This document shows positions 10,737-20,833 of a stretch of 64,000 bases of DNA, in pieces. The notes under the pieces were generated by a model. The model worked only from the letters and a program-made list of their open reading frames with translations, did no database searches and had not been told where the DNA came from. Made by a program: the position numbers and the translations under genes. The DNA comes from Sphingopyxis sp. CCNWLW2 (GTDB lineage Bacteria; Pseudomonadota; Alphaproteobacteria; Sphingomonadales; Sphingomonadaceae), in NCBI RefSeq assembly GCF_037095755.1, contig NZ_JBAWKJ010000002.1, positions 558,001 to 622,000 on the forward strand. Direction: 5' to 3'. Within the stretch, counting starts at the first letter, position 1. Each line of letters opens with the position of its first letter.

Positions 10737-11820
10737 GCGCGCTCACGTCGAGCATCCCGAATTTCGACCACGACGAGCTGATCCAGTCGCACCCCGTTCC
10801 GACGCTGTTGATCGACGGCGGCGGGGTGGTGCTGTTCGTCAATGCTGCCGCCGAGCAGCTCTGCAACGTCAGTCGCTCGGCGATGGTTGGCCGTGTCATC
10901 TATGACGTCATCGAGATGGATCGCAGCTATCGCCAGCGGATGAGCGACGCCTCGACGTCGGCGCTCTTCGCGCATCGCACTGAGATTTCGGCGGCCGGTC
11001 GCCGGTCCTTTTTCGTCGATATGCAGATGGTGCCCTATGGCCAGAGCGGCCACCGTATCCTCGCGCTCGTGCCGTCGCAGAGCGACGCCGAGTTGATGGG
11101 CGGCGCGATCGGGCGTTCGGGCCGCGCGGCGGGCGCGGCGGCTTCGATGCTGGCGCACGAGATCAAGAACCCGCTCGCGGGCATCAAGGGTGCCGCGCAG
11201 CTCCTCGCGCGCAAGACCGACGCTGGGGGCGAGCGCTTCACGACGCTGATCTGCGCCGAGGTCGACCGGATCGCGACGCTGATCGACCAGATGGAGCATT
11301 TCTCGCGCGGGCAACCGATCGCGTGCGGCCCGATCAACCTCTATCAGCCGATCCATCAGGCGATGGAAACTGCGCGTGCGCGGCAGTTCGCTGGCGTCCG
11401 CTTTGCCGAGGATTTCGATCCGTCGCTGCCGTTGGTGCACGGGAACCATGACGCCATGGTGCAGATATTGCTCAACCTGCTCACCAATGGGTGCGAGGCA
11501 TTGGGCGGGCGCGACGATGGCGTGGTGCGGCTGACGACCGCCTATCGTCACGGCCTGTCGATCGACAATGGCGATGGACGCGGCCGCATCGCACTGCCGA
11601 TCGAGGTCAGCGTCAGCGACAATGGTCCGGGCGTCCCCGCCGACATCCGCGGCGATCTGTTCGATCCCTTCGTAACGACGAAGCGCGAGGGAAGGGGGCT
11701 CGGCCTTGCGCTCGTTGCGAAGCTCGCGCGCGATATGGGCGGCACCGTCCAGCATATCCGCGACGGCGAATGGACCCGCTTCCGCGTCCACCTGCCCGTC
11801 GCGCAAAAAGGACGCCCGGT

Positions 11821-11824
<4 letters not shown>
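10733..11824 (+). CDS. ntrB: nitrogen regulation sensor kinase NtrB
   Basis: A 363-residue cytosolic histidine kinase/phosphatase that controls NtrC in response to PII signalling. An N-terminal PAS domain (about residues 12-115) is followed by the dimerisation/phospho-acceptor helix with His142 in [12 protein letters not shown]. The ATPase domain carries the N box ([11 protein letters not shown]) and the G boxes ([19 protein letters not shown]). It starts inside the dusB stop and its own stop overlaps the ntrC start in an ATGA overlap, so translation is coupled. No glnB or glnA gene is visible in this window. Confidence 0.95.
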
Positions 11825-13230
<1,406 letters not shown>

Positions 13231-13323
13231 TTGGCAAAGACAAACCCGGAATCGGGGCAATTGGGCGACACTCGCGTAGATTGTGTGTTTTCTATGCAAC
13301 AGGATTGTCGTAGCGTGGCAACA

Positions 13324-15615
13324 ATGACGCAATCCCCCACTCTGGCTCTCGACATGGATTCGGACGGCCAGGAAGTGCGCTCGGGCTTCTGGCGCTTTGC
13401 CGCACCGGAATATTATACGCTCGCCATCATCATCAGCGTGGCCATCGCGACCTACATCTTCGTCACCGGCGATGCGCAGAGCGAGCGGTTGCTGACCCCC
13501 GCGCTGGTCGCGGCGATCATGGTCGTCAATCTCGTGCCGGCGATGGCGCTGATCGTGCTCATCGGCAGCCGCGTTGCGCGTGCGCGCGCCGTGCGATCGA
13601 TGGCGGGCGGCAACGGCCGCCTTCATGTCCGGCTCGTCGCACTCTTTTCGTTGATCGCCGCGGCGCCGACGTTGCTCGTCGTGATCTTCGCCTCGTTGCT
13701 GTTCCAGTACGGCGTCGATTTCTGGTTTTCGGATCGCTCGCGCGGCATGTTCGAAAATGCCGCCAATCTTGCAGAGGGATATTATCAGGAAAACCAGCGC
13801 CAGGTCGGCGCGAACACCTATGCCATGGCGACCGATCTCGGCAAGCAATTGAGCCTCGTTCCGATCGATAGCCCGGCCTTCAGCAACTATTATCTGCAAC
13901 AGGTTGTGGTGCGCAGCCTCAATGAATCGGCGATCATCGAAATCGGCAGGGATGGCGTCGCGCGCACGGCGACGGCGATCAACCCTGACGACCGGGCGGC
14001 CGAAACCCGTCTCGGTTCGGCGATGGTTGGCCGCCTCGACGCGGGCGAGGATGTCGTCGTTGTTCGTCAGCCCACGCGAATCGAAGCCGCGGCGCGGCTG
14101 CCCGGCACTGATCGCGCCTACGTCTATGCCTCACGCGACACCAACGTTCCGGGCTTCCAGCAGTCGGCCCGCGCGAGCGCGGTTCTGGCCGACTATAACA
14201 ACCTGTTCGAACGCTCGCAGCAACTCCAGCTGCAATTCAATGGCGCGCTCTATCTTGGTTCATTGCTGCTTCTCGCGCTTGCCGTCATCGCGGCGATCGT
14301 GGTTGCGGATCGTATCGTTCGTCCCCTCGGCACATTGATCGGGGCGACGCGAACCGCTGCCGGCGGCGATCTGTCGGTCCGGGTTACCCCGCCGGCACGC
14401 GATGATGAAATCGCGGTGTTGACGCGCGCTTTCAATAGGATGACCGAGCAGTTGCAGGGCCAGACCGGCGCGCTCGTCAGCGTGAACGAGCAGCTCGAAG
14501 CCCGGCGCAGCTTTATCGAGGCGGTGCTGAGCGGCGTGTCGTCGGCGGTGGTCTCGGTCGATGCCGATCACCGCATCCTGCTCGCAAATGCCGCCGCCGA
14601 GCGCTTGATTTGCCAGTCGGCCGAATGCCTGACGGGGCAGCCCCTCGACGATGTCGCGCCCGAACTGGCGCGTCTGCTGATCAGCGACGAGCGCGAGGCG
14701 ATTGTTCAACTCTCGCGAAAGGATGCCGAGCCCGCGACGCTTGCGGCGAAAGCCGTGGCGCAGGGCGATGGTTTTGTCCTGAGTTTCGAGGACATCACGC
14801 AGCAATTGCTCGATCAGCGCCGCGCCGCCTGGTCCGACGTGGCGCGGCGCATCGCGCACGAGATCAAGAACCCGCTCACCCCGATCCAGCTCGCAGCCGA
14901 ACGGCTCCAACGGCGGTTTGGCGATAAGGTGGAGGGCGATAGTGCCACCTTCCGCAAGCTCACTGACACGGTGATCCGGCAGGTGCACGACATGCGGCGC
15001 ATGGTCGACGAATTTTCGAGCTTTGCCCGGATGCCGAAACCAACCTTCGGGGTCGAGGATGTCCGCGATATCCTGCGCCAGACGGTGTTCCTGTTCGAAG
15101 TCGCAAAGCCCGACATCGCGTTCGCGGTCAAAACGCCCGCCGAGATCGAGCCGCTTGTCTGCGATCGTCGCCTGTTGTCGCAGGCCATGACGAATATTGT
15201 GAAAAATGCTGTCGAAGCGATTGAAGAAAAATACAAAAATTCAGACTCGATTGTCACCGGACATATTGCGGCCGAACTTTTTTCGGGCGCGGATGGCGAG
15301 ATCATCATTCGCGTCTCCGACGACGGCATCGGGCTGCCCGAGGCGCGCGACGCTATTGCCGAGCCTTATATGACGACGCGCCAGGGCGGGACGGGCCTCG
15401 GGCTCGCAATCGTCAAGAAGATCGTCGAGCAACATTATGGCGAACTTGAATTTTCGGACAATCCGGCGGGGCAGGGGACGTGCGTCACCCTGACGCTCCA
15501 CCCCGACCGGCTGAAGTCGTTGGCCGGCAAGGGCGGGGAAGCAAGCATGGGGCATAGTGAATCGGTTCCCGGACGCATCCGGAACCGGCAGGACAGAGAA
15601 GATCATGGCGCTTGA
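13324..15615 (+). CDS. ntrY: membrane sensor kinase NtrY
   Basis: A roughly 763-residue membrane histidine kinase. The N-terminal third has three to four hydrophobic segments (for example IIISVAIATYIFVTG and LVAAIMVVNLVPAMALIVL) and a periplasmic portion. A HAMP domain (IVRPLGTLIGATRTAAGGD), a PAS domain, the phospho-acceptor [16 protein letters not shown] and a HATPase domain (SDDGIGLPEA; GTGLGLAIV) follow. With NtrX it forms a second nitrogen- or redox-related two-component system. The start is uncertain: ATG 13324 is used, but ATG 13294 and TTG 13231 are in frame. The 93-nt gap after ntrC may hold a promoter. Confidence 0.92.
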   Translation: MTQSPTLALDMDSDGQEVRSGFWRFAAPEYYTLAIIISVAIATYIFVTGDAQSERLLTPALVAAIMVVNLVPAMALIVLIGSRVARARAVRSMAGGNGRLHVRLVALFSLIAAAPTLLVVIFASLLFQYGVDFWFSDRSRGMFENAANLAEGYYQENQRQVGANTYAMATDLGKQLSLVPIDSPAFSNYYLQQVVVRSLNESAIIEIGRDGVARTATAINPDDRAAETRLGSAMVGRLDAGEDVVVVRQPTRIEAAARLPGTDRAYVYASRDTNVPGFQQSARASAVLADYNNLFERSQQLQLQFNGALYLGSLLLLALAVIAAIVVADRIVRPLGTLIGATRTAAGGDLSVRVTPPARDDEIAVLTRAFNRMTEQLQGQTGALVSVNEQLEARRSFIEAVLSGVSSAVVSVDADHRILLANAAAERLICQSAECLTGQPLDDVAPELARLLISDEREAIVQLSRKDAEPATLAAKAVAQGDGFVLSFEDITQQLLDQRRAAWSDVARRIAHEIKNPLTPIQLAAERLQRRFGDKVEGDSATFRKLTDTVIRQVHDMRRMVDEFSSFARMPKPTFGVEDVRDILRQTVFLFEVAKPDIAFAVKTPAEIEPLVCDRRLLSQAMTNIVKNAVEAIEEKYKNSDSIVTGHIAAELFSGADGEIIIRVSDDGIGLPEARDAIAEPYMTTRQGGTGLGLAIVKKIVEQHYGELEFSDNPAGQGTCVTLTLHPDRLKSLAGKGGEASMGHSESVPGRIRNRQDREDHGA

Positions 15616-16984
15616 TATTCTGATCGTCGACGACGAACGCGACATTTGCGACCTTGTCGCCGGCGTCATGGAAGACGAAGGTTATGAGGCGCGCACCGCG
15701 TCGGACAGCGACTCTGCGCTGGAAGCGATCCGCCAGCGGCGGCCGTCGCTCGCGCTGATCGACGTCTGGCTGCAAGGGTCGCGGCTCGATGGGCTGGGGC
15801 TGGTCGAGGCGATCAAGGCGTTCGATCCGACGCTGCCGATCATCGTCATTTCGGGTCATGGCGGGCTCGATACCGCGGTCGCGGCGATCCGCCGGGGCGC
15901 GTTCGATTTCATCGAAAAGCCGTTCGAAGCGTCGCGACTTCTTCACCTCGTCGCGCGCGCGACCGAGAGCGAGCGGCTGAAGTTCGAATATGAGCAATTG
16001 CGCGAGAAGGCAGGCCCGTCGGACGAACTGACCGGCACCAGCGCCGCGATCAACAATGTCCGCGCGACGCTGAAGCGCGTCGCGGGGACGGGAAGCCGGG
16101 TGTTGATCACGGGTGCGCCCGGCGTCGGCAAGGAGGTGGCCGCGCGTGTGCTGCACGGATGGAGTGGCAGGCATAACGCGCCGTTCCGCGTCATTTCATC
16201 GGCGCGGATGGATCCCGAGACGGTCGAAACCGAATTATTCGGGTCCGAAGCCGAGGATGGTTCGATCCGCGTCGGCCTGCTCGAACAGGCGCATGGCGGG
16301 ACCCTGTTCCTCGATGAGGTCGCCGACATGCCGCTGACGACGCAGGGCAAGATCCTGCGCGTCCTCACCGATCAGAGCTTCGCGCGGGTGGGTGGCCGCA
16401 CGATGATCCGCGTCGATGTGCGGATTATTTCGGGGTCGGCGCGCGATCTGATGACCGAAATCGCCGAAAGCCGCTTTCGCGAGGACCTCTATTACCGGCT
16501 GAACGTCGTGCCCGTCCACATCCCGCCGCTGCGCGAGCGGCGCGACGATATCGCCAGCCTCTGCGACCATTATATCCGTCGTTATGCCGCCGACCGCCGC
16601 GTCGCGCCGCCCGAAATCAGTTCCGAGGCGATGGCCGCGCTCCAGGCGCACGAGTGGCCAGGTAACGTCCGCGAACTGCGCAATGTGATCGAGCGCGTGA
16701 TGATTTTGGCGCCCAGCGACCGGCTGGCGCGGATCGACGCCGATATGCTGCCGTCGGAGCTGGTGCGCGGCGGGACCGACATATTGCCTAATTCGGAATC
16801 GATCACCGCGATCCCGCTGAAGGAAGCGCGCGAGAATTTCGAGCGCGAATATCTGCGCATCCAGATCAACCGTTTTTCGGGCAATATTTCGCGCACCGCG
16901 ACCTTTATCGGCATGGAGCGCTCGGCGCTGCACCGCAAACTGAAACTTTTGGGGCTTACCGAGAGTTCGGACGGCGAGGGATAG
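15605..16984 (+). CDS. ntrX: response regulator NtrX (AAA+ domain without GAFTGA)
   Basis: A 459-residue NtrC-like regulator. The receiver has Asp53 (ALIDVWLQG) and the EKPFE lysine. The AAA+ domain has a variant Walker A (GAPGVGKEVAARVL) and GTLFLDEVADMP, and the C-terminus ends with a Fis-type HTH (SRTATFIGMERSALHRKL). Where NtrC has GAFTGA, NtrX reads FGSEAEDGSIRVGLLEQ: the sigma54-contact loop is missing, so it probably acts with sigma70-type polymerase or as a repressor. ATG 15605 is preferred (AGAGAAG just upstream) and overlaps the end of ntrY by 11 nt. Confidence 0.94.
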   Translation: MALDILIVDDERDICDLVAGVMEDEGYEARTASDSDSALEAIRQRRPSLALIDVWLQGSRLDGLGLVEAIKAFDPTLPIIVISGHGGLDTAVAAIRRGAFDFIEKPFEASRLLHLVARATESERLKFEYEQLREKAGPSDELTGTSAAINNVRATLKRVAGTGSRVLITGAPGVGKEVAARVLHGWSGRHNAPFRVISSARMDPETVETELFGSEAEDGSIRVGLLEQAHGGTLFLDEVADMPLTTQGKILRVLTDQSFARVGGRTMIRVDVRIISGSARDLMTEIAESRFREDLYYRLNVVPVHIPPLRERRDDIASLCDHYIRRYAADRRVAPPEISSEAMAALQAHEWPGNVRELRNVIERVMILAPSDRLARIDADMLPSELVRGGTDILPNSESITAIPLKEARENFEREYLRIQINRFSGNISRTATFIGMERSALHRKLKLLGLTESSDGEG

Positions 16985-17048
16985 CGGCTTTGCGCTAGAC
17001 CTTGCGCGTCCTTTGCCGCATATTGCATTGGCAAAGTAGGTCTTGAAA

Positions 17049-17102
17049 GCCGGAAAACCGGCACCGTACCCGCGGTTTTACCGCCAAAAACAGGAGGCAA
17101 AT
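17049..17102 (+). promoter_or_regulatory. hfq leader with two hairpins and strong Shine-Dalgarno
   Basis: The 118-nt gap between ntrX and hfq ends with two small perfect hairpins, GCCGG-AAAA-CCGGC (17049-17062) and GCGG-TTTTA-CCGC (17072-17084). A run of A follows and then AGGAGG (17092-17097), 5 nt before the GTG start. The A- and U-rich loops and the A run are the type of sequence Hfq itself binds, so translational autocontrol is plausible by analogy with E. coli. The hairpins could instead be a weak processing or attenuation site. This is inference from the sequence alone. Confidence 0.4.
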
Positions 17103-17603
17103 GTGTCCGATAAAAACCAGAATCTCCAGGATATTTTCCTCAACGCCCTCCGCAAAAGCAAAACCCCGGTGACCATGTTCCTGGTTAAGGGCGTCAAGCT
17201 GCAGGGCATCATCACCTGGTTCGACAACTTCTCGCTGCTGCTCCGCCGTGATGGTCAGTCGCAGCTTGTCTACAAGCACGCGATTTCGACGGTGATGCCT
17301 TCGCACGATTTCGACCTGTCGCTGCTCGGCGACAATCTGCGCGATGCGCCGGCGAGCAAAGGCAAGGCGCTGCAAGATGTCTTCCTCAACGCGGTGCGCA
17401 AGTCGGACGAGTCGGTGACGATGTTCCTCGTCAATGGCGTGATGTTGCAGGGCGATATCGTCGCATTCGACCTGTTCTGCATGCTGCTCGAGCGCGAGCG
17501 TCAGGTTCAGCTCGTCTACAAGCATGCGATTTCGACCGTTCAGCCGAACGGCCCGATCAACCTAACCGACAGCGAGCCGGACGCAGAAGCGGACAACGCC
17601 TGA
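17103..17603 (+). CDS. hfq: RNA chaperone Hfq, tandem two-domain form
   Basis: A 166-residue protein made of two complete Hfq Sm-like domains (about residues 5-68 and 87-150) joined by an acidic-leaning linker. Each domain has the Sm1 core (FLNALRKS.. and FLNAVRKS..) and the diagnostic Sm2 motif VYKHAIST. Ordinary Hfq is 70-100 residues and forms a hexamer, so this form should give a trimer of doublets. Domain 1 is close to alphaproteobacterial Hfq. Domain 2 has Met114 in place of the distal-site Lys31 equivalent, Leu124 in place of Gln41, and Asp102 on the rim. The GTG start follows AGGAGG. It lies between ntrX and hflX, the usual hfq place. Confidence 0.95.
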   Translation: MSDKNQNLQDIFLNALRKSKTPVTMFLVKGVKLQGIITWFDNFSLLLRRDGQSQLVYKHAISTVMPSHDFDLSLLGDNLRDAPASKGKALQDVFLNAVRKSDESVTMFLVNGVMLQGDIVAFDLFCMLLERERQVQLVYKHAISTVQPNGPINLTDSEPDAEADNA

Positions 17604-18952
17604 TCGACCCGATAATCGACAATGAAGACGAGGTAACGCGCGGCGCCGCCGCGCTTATCGTCGTGCCCGAATGGCATAGCCAGCGGCTTGCCCGCGATCT
17701 CGACGCGCGCGCCGAGGAGGCGCGGGGGCTTGCGCTTGCGATCGGGCTCGACGTCGTCGCGGTGCATACGCTCCGCCTGCGCCAGACGCGCGCCGCGACT
17801 TTGCTCGGCGTCGGGCAGATCGATGCGATTACGCCCGATATCGCGGCAAAGGATGTCCAGCTGGTCGTCGTCGATGCTGCGCTCAGCCCGATCCAGCAGC
17901 GCAATCTCGAAACCGCGTTCGGGACGAAGGTGATCGACCGCACCGGCCTGATCCTCGAAATCTTCGGCGAGCGCGCCGCGACCTCCGAGGGGCGGCTGCA
18001 GGTCGAACTCGCGCATCTCGATTATCAGGCGGGGCGGCTGGTGCGCAGCTGGACCCACCTTGAGCGTCAGCGCGGCGGCTTTGGCTTCCTCGGCGGGCCG
18101 GGCGAAACGCAGATCGAGGCCGACCGGCGGATGATCCGCAACCGCATGGCGCGTATCCGGCGCAGCCTCGAAGATGCGCGCCGAACGCGGCAGCTACAGC
18201 GATCGAAGCGGCAGCGCGCACCGTGGCCGGTGGTGGCTCTTGTCGGCTATACCAACGCCGGAAAATCGACGTTCTTCAATCGGTTGACCGGAAGTGACGT
18301 CATGGCGGAAGATATGCTTTTCGCCACGCTCGACCCGACGATGCGCGAAATCCGGCTGCCCGGCATCGACAAGGCGATCCTGTCGGACACGGTGGGTTTT
18401 GTGTCCGACCTGCCGACCGAATTGGTCGCGGCGTTCCGCGCGACGCTGGAGGAAGTCACCACCGCAGACCTGATCGTTCATGTCCGCGATATCGTTCATC
18501 CTGACAGCGAAGCGCAATATGACGACGTGCGCGCCATTCTGAACTCGCTCGGTGTCAACGGGCCGCAGGATGGGGAGGAGGGCGATGCGCCGCCGGTGAT
18601 CCAGCAGATTGAAATCTGGAACAAGATCGACACCGCCGATGGCGATCGCCGGGCGGACATTGAAGAGATGGCAGCGCGGCGCCCCGACGTGGCCGTGATA
18701 TCGGCCGTGACGGGCGAGGGCGTCGAAGCCGCGCGAACCCTTATGGCGTCACAATTGACCGCGCTGCATAAGGTGCGGCGCATCTATCTGAGCTACGGCC
18801 AGGGCGAAGCGGCGGCGTGGCTTCACGCGCGGGGCGAAGTACTCGCGGACGAGCCCGAGGCGGAAGGTCATGTGCTGACGGTGCGGCTCGATCCCGCCGA
18901 CAGCGCGCGGTTCGAACGGCTCTGGCCGGCTACGGACGCTCCGACGCCTTAA
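17600..18952 (+). CDS. hflX: ribosome-associated GTPase HflX
   Basis: An approximately 450-residue GTPase that binds 50S subunits and can split stalled ribosomes. An N-terminal HflX domain ([40 protein letters not shown]) and a glycine-rich linker ([16 protein letters not shown]) precede the G domain with GYTNAGKST (G1), [10 protein letters not shown] (G3) and NKID (G4). The only ordinary in-frame start after hfq is GTG 17663, which would cut into the first predicted strand (AALIVVPEW). The frame is open back to CTG 17600, which overlaps the hfq stop as CTGA and gives [14 protein letters not shown]. The CTG start is therefore proposed but unproven. Confidence 0.9.
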   Translation: MIDPIIDNEDEVTRGAAALIVVPEWHSQRLARDLDARAEEARGLALAIGLDVVAVHTLRLRQTRAATLLGVGQIDAITPDIAAKDVQLVVVDAALSPIQQRNLETAFGTKVIDRTGLILEIFGERAATSEGRLQVELAHLDYQAGRLVRSWTHLERQRGGFGFLGGPGETQIEADRRMIRNRMARIRRSLEDARRTRQLQRSKRQRAPWPVVALVGYTNAGKSTFFNRLTGSDVMAEDMLFATLDPTMREIRLPGIDKAILSDTVGFVSDLPTELVAAFRATLEEVTTADLIVHVRDIVHPDSEAQYDDVRAILNSLGVNGPQDGEEGDAPPVIQQIEIWNKIDTADGDRRADIEEMAARRPDVAVISAVTGEGVEAARTLMASQLTALHKVRRIYLSYGQGEAAAWLHARGEVLADEPEAEGHVLTVRLDPADSARFERLWPATDAPTP

Positions 18953-19703
18953 CCGCCAGCCAGTGGCTTTCCTGCGCGTCGAGCGACAGGCCCGACAGGC
19001 TGCCACCCGCGCGATCTTCCATGGCGGCAAAGCGCCGCGCGAATTTGGCGTTGGCATCGCGCAAGGCGCCTTCGGCGTCGACGCCAAGGTGGCGTGCATA
19101 ATTGACCACCGCGAGCAGCAAGTCGCCGACCTCTTCGTGGCGTTCGGCATCGGTGGTTGCGGCCGCGACCTCGGCGAGCTCCTCGGCAATCTTGTCACGC
19201 GGGCCATCGATGTCGGGCCAATCGAAACCAACGCGTGCTGCACGGCCTTGCAGCTTTTGCGCGCGGAGCAATGCGGGCAATGACAGCGCGACGCCGGCAA
19301 GCGCGCTTGCGGGACCATCGGCGGTGCGCTCGGCCGCCTTGATCTGCTCCCATTGCTGGCGGACATCGTCGGTCTTGCCGCCGCCGAATATATGCGGATG
19401 GCGGCGTTCCATTTTGTCGCTGATCGCGTTGGCGACATCGTCGAAACCGAACAGGCCATCATCGGTCGCGATCTGGCTGTGGAACACGACCTGGAGCAGC
19501 AGGTCGCCAAGCTCGTCGCAGATCGCATGGGGGTCGCCGCCGGCAATTGCATCGGAAACCTCATAGGCTTCCTCGATTGTATAGGGCGCGATCGTCGAAA
19601 AGCTTTGCGCCAAATCCCATTCGCAACCGCCGTCAGGATTGCGCAACTGCGCCATGATAGCGAGCAGGCGATCGATGGGAGATAGCGCCACAGCCTCGGT
19701 CAT
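18930..19703 (-). CDS. mazG: nucleoside triphosphate pyrophosphohydrolase MazG
   Basis: A 257-residue all-alpha NTP pyrophosphatase with two MazG domains. The first has CEWDLAQSFSTIAPYTIEEAYEV and the metal-binding ExxED-like segment in CDELGDLLLQVVFHSQ. The second has KIAEELAEVAAA and HEEVGDLLLAVVNYAR. MazG removes non-canonical or excess NTPs and is usually encoded near hflX in this group. Its 3' end overlaps the convergent hflX gene by 23 nt. Confidence 0.94.
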   Translation of the reverse strand: MTEAVALSPIDRLLAIMAQLRNPDGGCEWDLAQSFSTIAPYTIEEAYEVSDAIAGGDPHAICDELGDLLLQVVFHSQIATDDGLFGFDDVANAISDKMERRHPHIFGGGKTDDVRQQWEQIKAAERTADGPASALAGVALSLPALLRAQKLQGRAARVGFDWPDIDGPRDKIAEELAEVAAATTDAERHEEVGDLLLAVVNYARHLGVDAEGALRDANAKFARRFAAMEDRAGGSLSGLSLDAQESHWLAVKASERP

Positions 19704-19860
19704 ATCTTAAACTCGTTTTGAAAAGGGACATTGTTTACGCGACTGGAAATGAAGTCGCTGGGGCAGCGTCTAGCCTCGACATAGCGCAACGCGGCCTCAG
19801 CTCAAGTATGAGGTATCGAGAGGTCACGAACTCGGGCAATGCCCTTCCGCTTTTCCGCCG

Positions 19861-20460
19861 TCATCGCGCCCGTTCGTAATGGAGGAGAATCGTGCCCCGC
19901 TCGAACGTCCGGACATGTTTGAGGCGTAGGTCGGTGCGCCCGTCAATGTCGGTGAACAGATGCCGACCCTCGCCGACGACGACGGGATGAAGCAGAATGC
20001 GATATTCGTCGACCAGCCTGGCGTTGGTGAGCGACCGAACGAGGGCAGGGCTGCCGAATGTTATGATATCGCCTCCGTCCTCGGCTTTGAGAGCTCCGAT
20101 CTGTCGCTCGATATCATGGCCAACAAGCTGCTTCGGCGGATCGAAATCGCCCCATTTGATATCGGGAATTTCGCGTCCGGTAACGATCAGCTTGGGCGTT
20201 TTGTTGACGATGTCGCCGAGGTGCAGGCTGACATCGTCGACGCCCGGCCAGTCCCGGACATAGGGCCATTTCCTCGACAAATCGTCATAAGTGCCATGCC
20301 CCATCAAGATCGTGTCGACGGTGTCGAAATTCTCGTGAAATGACGAAGCACTGTCCTCGATGCCAGCGCCTGCCCAGAGCATGAAGTTGGTTTCGTCATC
20401 CGCGGGCCCGGTGACCACGCCGTTGAGCGTGCTGTGGATTGAAACGATGAGCTTGCGCAC
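19861..20460 (-). CDS. dihydrofolate reductase-like (RibD C-terminal domain) protein
   Basis: A 199-residue single-domain protein of the RibD C-terminal/DHFR-like fold (KLIVSIHSTLNGVV at the N-terminus, DTILMGHGTYDDLSRKWP, then GDIITFGSPALVRSL and LLHPVVVGEGRHLF). Members are probably NAD(P)H-dependent reductases with unknown substrates; they are not true FolA. GTG 20460 is chosen because AAGGAG lies 7 nt upstream. Its base composition is lower in GC than its neighbours and the upstream spacer is strikingly AT-rich, so recent acquisition is possible. Confidence 0.82.
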   Translation of the reverse strand: MRKLIVSIHSTLNGVVTGPADDETNFMLWAGAGIEDSASSFHENFDTVDTILMGHGTYDDLSRKWPYVRDWPGVDDVSLHLGDIVNKTPKLIVTGREIPDIKWGDFDPPKQLVGHDIERQIGALKAEDGGDIITFGSPALVRSLTNARLVDEYRILLHPVVVGEGRHLFTDIDGRTDLRLKHVRTFERGTILLHYERAR

Positions 20461-20580
20461 CGACTGTCTCCTTATATTCGAGCCGACCAGACCGACTTGA
20501 TATTGAGACGACGAATGGAGCTGTCGGAAATCGACATCGTTCCACAATTATTTTTTGTCGGATGGCGTGCGGGGGAGCCC

Positions 20581-20618
20581 TTATCGAACTAGAAAGTTTA
20601 TTCGATAATATATATTAT
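20581..20618. promoter_or_regulatory. AT-rich dyads upstream of the reductase-like gene
   Basis: Within an unusually AT-rich spacer two dyads lie side by side. One is a perfect 8-bp inverted repeat, TTATCGAA (20581-20588) and TTCGATAA (20601-20608), with a 12-nt spacer. The other is a perfect 14-bp palindrome, ATAATATATATTAT (20605-20618). They sit about 120-155 nt upstream of the leftward reductase-like gene and just past the end of the 58-residue gene. They could be an operator or a terminator element; no matching regulator is encoded next to them. Confidence 0.4.
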
Positions 20619-20656
20619 GTTAAATTCCTTGAGGCCCACGAGAGGCAAGGCCCCCG

Positions 20657-20833
20657 CTATGTCATCATCTGCCACGTGCGGATGACGAGGAATATGAGCC
20701 CAAAGATCGCCACCCACGCCAGCGCCATTTTGAGCCAGTCCGCCATTGGCAAGCGCCGCGCCAGCAATGAACTCAGGACCAATGTGAACGCGCCGGCGAA
20801 CCACAGGATTTGAACCGTCGTGTCGCCACTCAT
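20657..20833 (-). CDS. 58-residue membrane protein, possibly a shortened retropepsin-like protein
   Basis: This small frame starts with ATG inside the stop codon of the upstream MBL-fold gene (ATGA overlap), a strong sign of real, coupled translation. The product has two hydrophobic segments (about residues 8-24 and 36-53) separated by the basic turn ARRLPM. The sequence resembles the N-terminal membrane anchor of bacterial retropepsin-like aspartic proteases (TIGR02281 type), but no protease domain follows before the TAG stop or in the AT-rich DNA beyond. It may be a remnant or an independent small membrane protein. Confidence 0.6.
   Translation of the reverse strand: MSGDTTVQILWFAGAFTLVLSSLLARRLPMADWLKMALAWVAIFGLIFLVIRTWQMMT

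Noticed and set aside
17029..17050. Sigma54 promoter upstream of hfq
   Set aside because: TGGCA is present, but the GC dinucleotide at the required -12 spacing is not.
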